From positions 1-10,837 of the forward strand of contig DNPI01000149.1 in assembly GCA_003501525.1 (NCBI GenBank): 10,837 nt of DNA, in the 5' to 3' direction. The position numbers and the translations under genes are program-made. This document shows, piece after piece, positions 7,746 through 10,837 of this stretch. Every line of letters starts with the position of its first letter. The stretch's first letter is position 1. The notes beneath the pieces were generated by a model that was given only the letters and a program-made list of their open reading frames with translations, made no database searches and was not told the DNA's origin. The DNA comes from Planctomycetota bacterium. GTDB taxonomy: Bacteria > Planctomycetota > UBA1135.

Positions 7746-8498
7746 ATGCATCTCAAGCACTTGTGCAACTCGGGCTCAGCATTCCTATTACTTTCCTACT
7801 TTGCACTAATTCTCTTCACACCTGCCAGCGAGGAGCGGGACCTTATTTCACCTGGCCCCCGGTTGGACATTCGTGGCTGGACAGTTCATGTTGACAAACC
7901 TCTCAATGACAGCCCCAAACTAAGAGACGAAGTTTTACGGCTTCTCAATCAAAAACTTTGGGAGGTAGAAGAGTGGCTACCCAGTGCAGCTGTCCAGCGG
8001 CTCAAGAAGGTCAATTTGTGGATGAGATTAAATGAGCCATCAGCCCCTGGTGGGGTTTATCACCCGTCGAGAACTTGGCTCCTGGAAAACGAAAGACCAC
8101 CAGAAATGGCAGGCGGGATTGAATTCGGCAATGCAAAGAACTTTCTCTCGTGGGCCCGACAACAACCCTCAATGGTTCTGCATGAACTGGCACATGCATG
8201 GCATCACCAAGTCCTTGGATATGAATACGCCCCGGCTAAAACTGCTTACCAAAGAGCACGAGAATCGGGGAATTACGCTGATGTCTTGTATGTAATGGGA
8301 GGCAAAAAATCTGCTTATGCTCTGAACAATGTGCAGGAGTTTTTCGCAGAACTTTCCGAAGCTTACTGGGGAACAAATGACTTCTTCCCATTCGTTCGCG
8401 CAGAATTGCTCGTCCACGACGCCGAATCCGCATTAATGATTCAAAATGCGTGGACTCTGTCAGCAGGCAGCAGGGCGCCTAGTAAACCTGGGTCGTAA
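7746..8498 (+). CDS. Exported HELAH zinc metallopeptidase-like protein
   Basis: This 250-residue protein has a hydrophobic N-terminal segment (about 10-28, SAFLLLSYFALILFTPA) that should act as a signal peptide or anchor. The core motif is HELAHAWHH at 146-154, a zincin HExxH with catalytic E147 and zinc ligands H146 and H150. About 50 residues later comes EFFAELSEAYWG (198-209), where E198 or, more likely, E202 could be the third ligand, suggesting a gluzincin. A following NDFFPFVRAELLVHD stretch is family-like. Upstream, about 30-140 look like a mixed alpha/beta region of unknown role. The arrangement loosely recalls lethal-factor-like (ATLF) zincins, but I cannot assign a MEROPS family. 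It lies 17 bases after the M61 gene, with a weak AAGG before the ATG. Its last 20 bases overlap the 3' end of the convergent subtilase gene. An intact active site argues for a working peptidase; the substrate is unknown. Confidence 0.72.
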   Translation: MHLKHLCNSGSAFLLLSYFALILFTPASEERDLISPGPRLDIRGWTVHVDKPLNDSPKLRDEVLRLLNQKLWEVEEWLPSAAVQRLKKVNLWMRLNEPSAPGGVYHPSRTWLLENERPPEMAGGIEFGNAKNFLSWARQQPSMVLHELAHAWHHQVLGYEYAPAKTAYQRARESGNYADVLYVMGGKKSAYALNNVQEFFAELSEAYWGTNDFFPFVRAELLVHDAESALMIQNAWTLSAGSRAPSKPGS

Positions 8499-10837
8499 CT
8501 GGATTGGAATCTCGCCAAACTCCAGCACCCGTGTCGAATACAGCCATTTCCACATAGTAGATTCCCGGGGGCGCACTATTGGGAATGTTGACCAAATGCG
8601 AACCAGTACCTCCGCTCCCCGTGGGCACCGTAATCCAAGAAATCGGAGGATCGATGTCAAACGAATGTCCCTGGAAGGTCACCCCCCCTAATCCCGATGC
8701 ATACGCAAGATGCCCAATTGTGTTCGGCGGAGCATTCACCCAGTCATAAATAGCTATCCACCCTGACCACGCAATGCTTGGTCCTGACAATTGAATGCTA
8801 TTCACGGTGCCGCCCCCACCATCGCCTTCCGCAGGGCTCACCACCAAAGCAAAATCTGCATTCACCGGATTACTACCATCTTCTTCATGAGTATCCGCGT
8901 TAACTTCGTCGGCAAAAACATCTACTGTCCAAGTTCCACTCATTGGATTTTGGAGCAAAACTTGCTCTACGGTGTCCTTTGTATTTGAAGAGCCTCCAGG
9001 ACTTGACCACATAGAGGAAAGCAAGCCGTTGTTTCCCCAATAGACTGTCCCATCCGGAGCGGTCACTCTCAGCGAAAGGTCGTTAACGCGATGCTGCGAC
9101 GAAGATGTAGTACCTGCAGGGTCCACATACACAAGCGTTGCTCGGAAATCAGGTTCCCCTGCTGGAACTTCAAGCTGCTGCGACCACGAAGCCTGGTCAG
9201 CCAAAGGCACACTCTCGTCCACCCAAAAAGTGAGATCCCGATAGTCATAAAGACGCTGAATATCAGGACCACCCCAACCTTGATGCACTCTTGTTAAATC
9301 ATGACCTGAACCGGAAAAGCTCCATTGCTCGGCAGAATTGATTAACAAGGCTTTAGCTGTTGTGAAGTGCGGGCGGCTTTCAAAAACATCCGCACCTGTC
9401 GGATTCCCAAACATTCCTTCGTGCCACATTTGGTGCAACAATCCCATATGGCCAGCCACAATGGGAGTGGCGCCAGAAGTCCCACCAAATCCGGTGTAGT
9501 GATCGCCCGAAACATATCCACCTCCATCAGCATCAGAACACCAAATCGCGTCATACCACGATGCCATGTCAGGCTTAATCCTCCCATCAGCAGCTGGCCC
9601 AATGCTTGCGCCGTAGTTCCAACTATCATTCGACCGATTCTGATCATCCTGGTGCCGAATACCACCAACCGAAAGGATGTTTTTGGCCCACGCTTCGGGC
9701 CTAGAATCCTGATTCCCAGCATTTGACTGCGATTGGAGTATCACAAGGTCATTAATGCGAATAATGTCATCCATCTCCTGGGAATATGAGCTATAAGATC
9801 GCGTACGACTATTGCCCCAACTATTAGTTTGAAACACAACACGGTACGGCAAGGAAGGATCAACGCACTGCGCTGTGTGGCTGTATCGATTACTGAAATT
9901 ATAGGAAGCAAAAACGCCTTCACCATCGGGCATCAGTCCCCGCGCATTCGAATTGGAAGAGCCATCGCCAAAATTAATTCCGAAAGTACAGGTTCCATGA
10001 CTCGTGGAGCTTCCGCTACTTCCGTGGATAGTCGGTGCCCTTGAGCCACTCCAATCCGCATGATTCGTATCCAACCCACCATCACAAACTTCGGCTCGAA
10101 CACCTTGCCCCGTTAACCCTTCAATCGTTTCGAGATAATTCGCTCCCATCATTGCCCGAGCATTATTCATATCCACCTCAGGAGCACCCCAGCGATCAAG
10201 GCCAAGAACCTCTGGCATATGCACCACCTGCAGAAGCTGGGCAGGAGTCAGAAAAGCTTCGAGGACCCAACCCTCATCAATACTTAACTCCGTTGTCGCG
10301 CCAATGGCGGCGAGACGGGATTTCACGATTGCCTTTTGTCGTGGTCCCCTTTCCCCAACAATGATGCGATACCGCTGTAGAGACGGCAGTAAATCTGTTT
10401 CCCATGCCGCAAGTAGGGCATCTTCCATCTTGTAAGCCGGATGAAAAGCTCCGACCCAGCGAACAAAAGGCAAATCGCGCACTCGCGGTACAAGCTCGGG
10501 GTCAAGGGCCCAAATCCCCGCATGATCTGCAAGGAAGCGATAATTAACACCCCCCATCAACTCAATCGACTCTCTCCAAGACTCTGCGCTCTTCGCCCTG
10601 AATTGAACGATAAAAAGGTCCGGCACCTCTCCCGCCGTGAGCACGGGGTGGACAAAAGGTTCATCCCCTCTAGCAGGGTCAAATTCAGCGTAGCGGAGAC
10701 GTATTTTAAATTCAGAGAACTTAGGGCGACCGAAAGTGTCACCACCATCCAATGAAAGGGAGTACCAAGATCCCGCAGAAACCGCAGGGTCACTCCATAC
10801 GCGAGCCACTGTATTCCCGTCTCTAATTTCATCCTGA
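8479..10837 (-). CDS. Secreted KP-43-like subtilase (S8), N-terminus beyond right edge
   Basis: This is a large S8 serine endopeptidase. Numbering is from the first in-frame GTG at 10809, but the frame stays open to the window edge (QDEIRDGNTV precedes), so the true start and signal peptide are outside. The catalytic residues are D243 (CDGGLDTNH), H271 (TSHGTCTFG) and S445 (GGTSGATPIVAGH), with oxyanion-hole N366 (SNAGNQ). Two prodomain-like segments precede them: about 62-125 (DLFIVQFRA to LPFVRWVGAFHPAYK) and about 138-205 (YRIIVGERG to EVLGLDRWG). After the protease, about 531-660 match the beta-barrel of KP-43 proteases (VNDLSLRVTAPDGTVYWGN, then PMSGTWTVDVFA). A Gly-rich linker follows, then a 105-residue beta-rich tail (GHSFDI, APPGIYYVEMAVFD) of unknown role. 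An Asp-box-like SLDGGDTF lies at 19-26. The role is extracellular protein degradation. Its stop overlaps the convergent zincin gene by 20 bases. Confidence 0.9.
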   Translation of the reverse strand, partial: QDEIRDGNTVARVWSDPAVSAGSWYSLSLDGGDTFGRPKFSEFKIRLRYAEFDPARGDEPFVHPVLTAGEVPDLFIVQFRAKSAESWRESIELMGGVNYRFLADHAGIWALDPELVPRVRDLPFVRWVGAFHPAYKMEDALLAAWETDLLPSLQRYRIIVGERGPRQKAIVKSRLAAIGATTELSIDEGWVLEAFLTPAQLLQVVHMPEVLGLDRWGAPEVDMNNARAMMGANYLETIEGLTGQGVRAEVCDGGLDTNHADWSGSRAPTIHGSSGSSTSHGTCTFGINFGDGSSNSNARGLMPDGEGVFASYNFSNRYSHTAQCVDPSLPYRVVFQTNSWGNSRTRSYSSYSQEMDDIIRINDLVILQSQSNAGNQDSRPEAWAKNILSVGGIRHQDDQNRSNDSWNYGASIGPAADGRIKPDMASWYDAIWCSDADGGGYVSGDHYTGFGGTSGATPIVAGHMGLLHQMWHEGMFGNPTGADVFESRPHFTTAKALLINSAEQWSFSGSGHDLTRVHQGWGGPDIQRLYDYRDLTFWVDESVPLADQASWSQQLEVPAGEPDFRATLVYVDPAGTTSSSQHRVNDLSLRVTAPDGTVYWGNNGLLSSMWSSPGGSSNTKDTVEQVLLQNPMSGTWTVDVFADEVNADTHEEDGSNPVNADFALVVSPAEGDGGGGTVNSIQLSGPSIAWSGWIAIYDWVNAPPNTIGHLAYASGLGGVTFQGHSFDIDPPISWITVPTGSGGTGSHLVNIPNSAPPGIYYVEMAVFDTGAGVWRDSNPVTTQVY

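Noticed and set aside
10557..10832. ATG-started minus-strand frame at the right edge
   Set aside because: It is one frame off the subtilase. The subtilase frame is itself open to the edge and has recognisable sequence, so this ATG is not its start.

Overview
This is a gene-dense, roughly half-GC bacterial window with eight protein-coding genes, two of them cut by the window edges. It has no RNA genes, mobile elements, CRISPR arrays or other repeats that I can see. No gene-free stretch exceeds 80 bases. The gene mix points to a heterotrophic Gram-negative-type bacterium. It includes a DUF58/BatA-type protein pair, an NhaC-family antiporter with a large exported N-terminal region, an M61 peptidase with a PDZ domain, and a KP-43-like subtilase with a beta-rich C-terminal domain. 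Planctomycetota is my best guess, based mainly on the style of the exported proteins, but no marker gene in the window proves it.

Layout. (1) At 1-364 on the minus strand is the start of a small membrane-anchored coiled-coil protein that runs off the left edge. (2) Divergent to it, at 416-2485 on the plus strand, is an NhaC-type Na+/H+ antiporter. (3) Convergent with that, 5880 down to 2482 on the minus strand, is a tightly coupled three-gene unit: dihydroorotase (pyrC), a DUF58 protein, and a BatA-like membrane protein with a reduced von Willebrand A-like region. Successive genes overlap by 4 and 8 bases if the starts argued for here are used. (4) Divergent from pyrC, at 5959-8498 on the plus strand, are two exported metallopeptidases in tandem: an M61 peptidase with a PDZ domain and a small HELAH zincin of uncertain family. 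(5) Convergent with these, from 8479 past the right edge on the minus strand, is a large secreted KP-43-like subtilase whose N-terminus lies outside the window.

How they fit together. The right half encodes three exported proteolytic enzymes, which suggests use of external or periplasmic protein. The left half pairs pyrimidine biosynthesis with DUF58/BatA proteins that normally work with a MoxR AAA+ ATPase. No moxR is present here; pyrC occupies the upstream position. Both convergent gene pairs overlap at their stop codons (by 2 and 20 bases), so no room is left for conventional intergenic terminators. I see no clearly new multi-gene system. The best leads are the antiporter's exported domain, the pyrC-DUF58-BatA coupling with a reduced VWA partner, and the small zincin.
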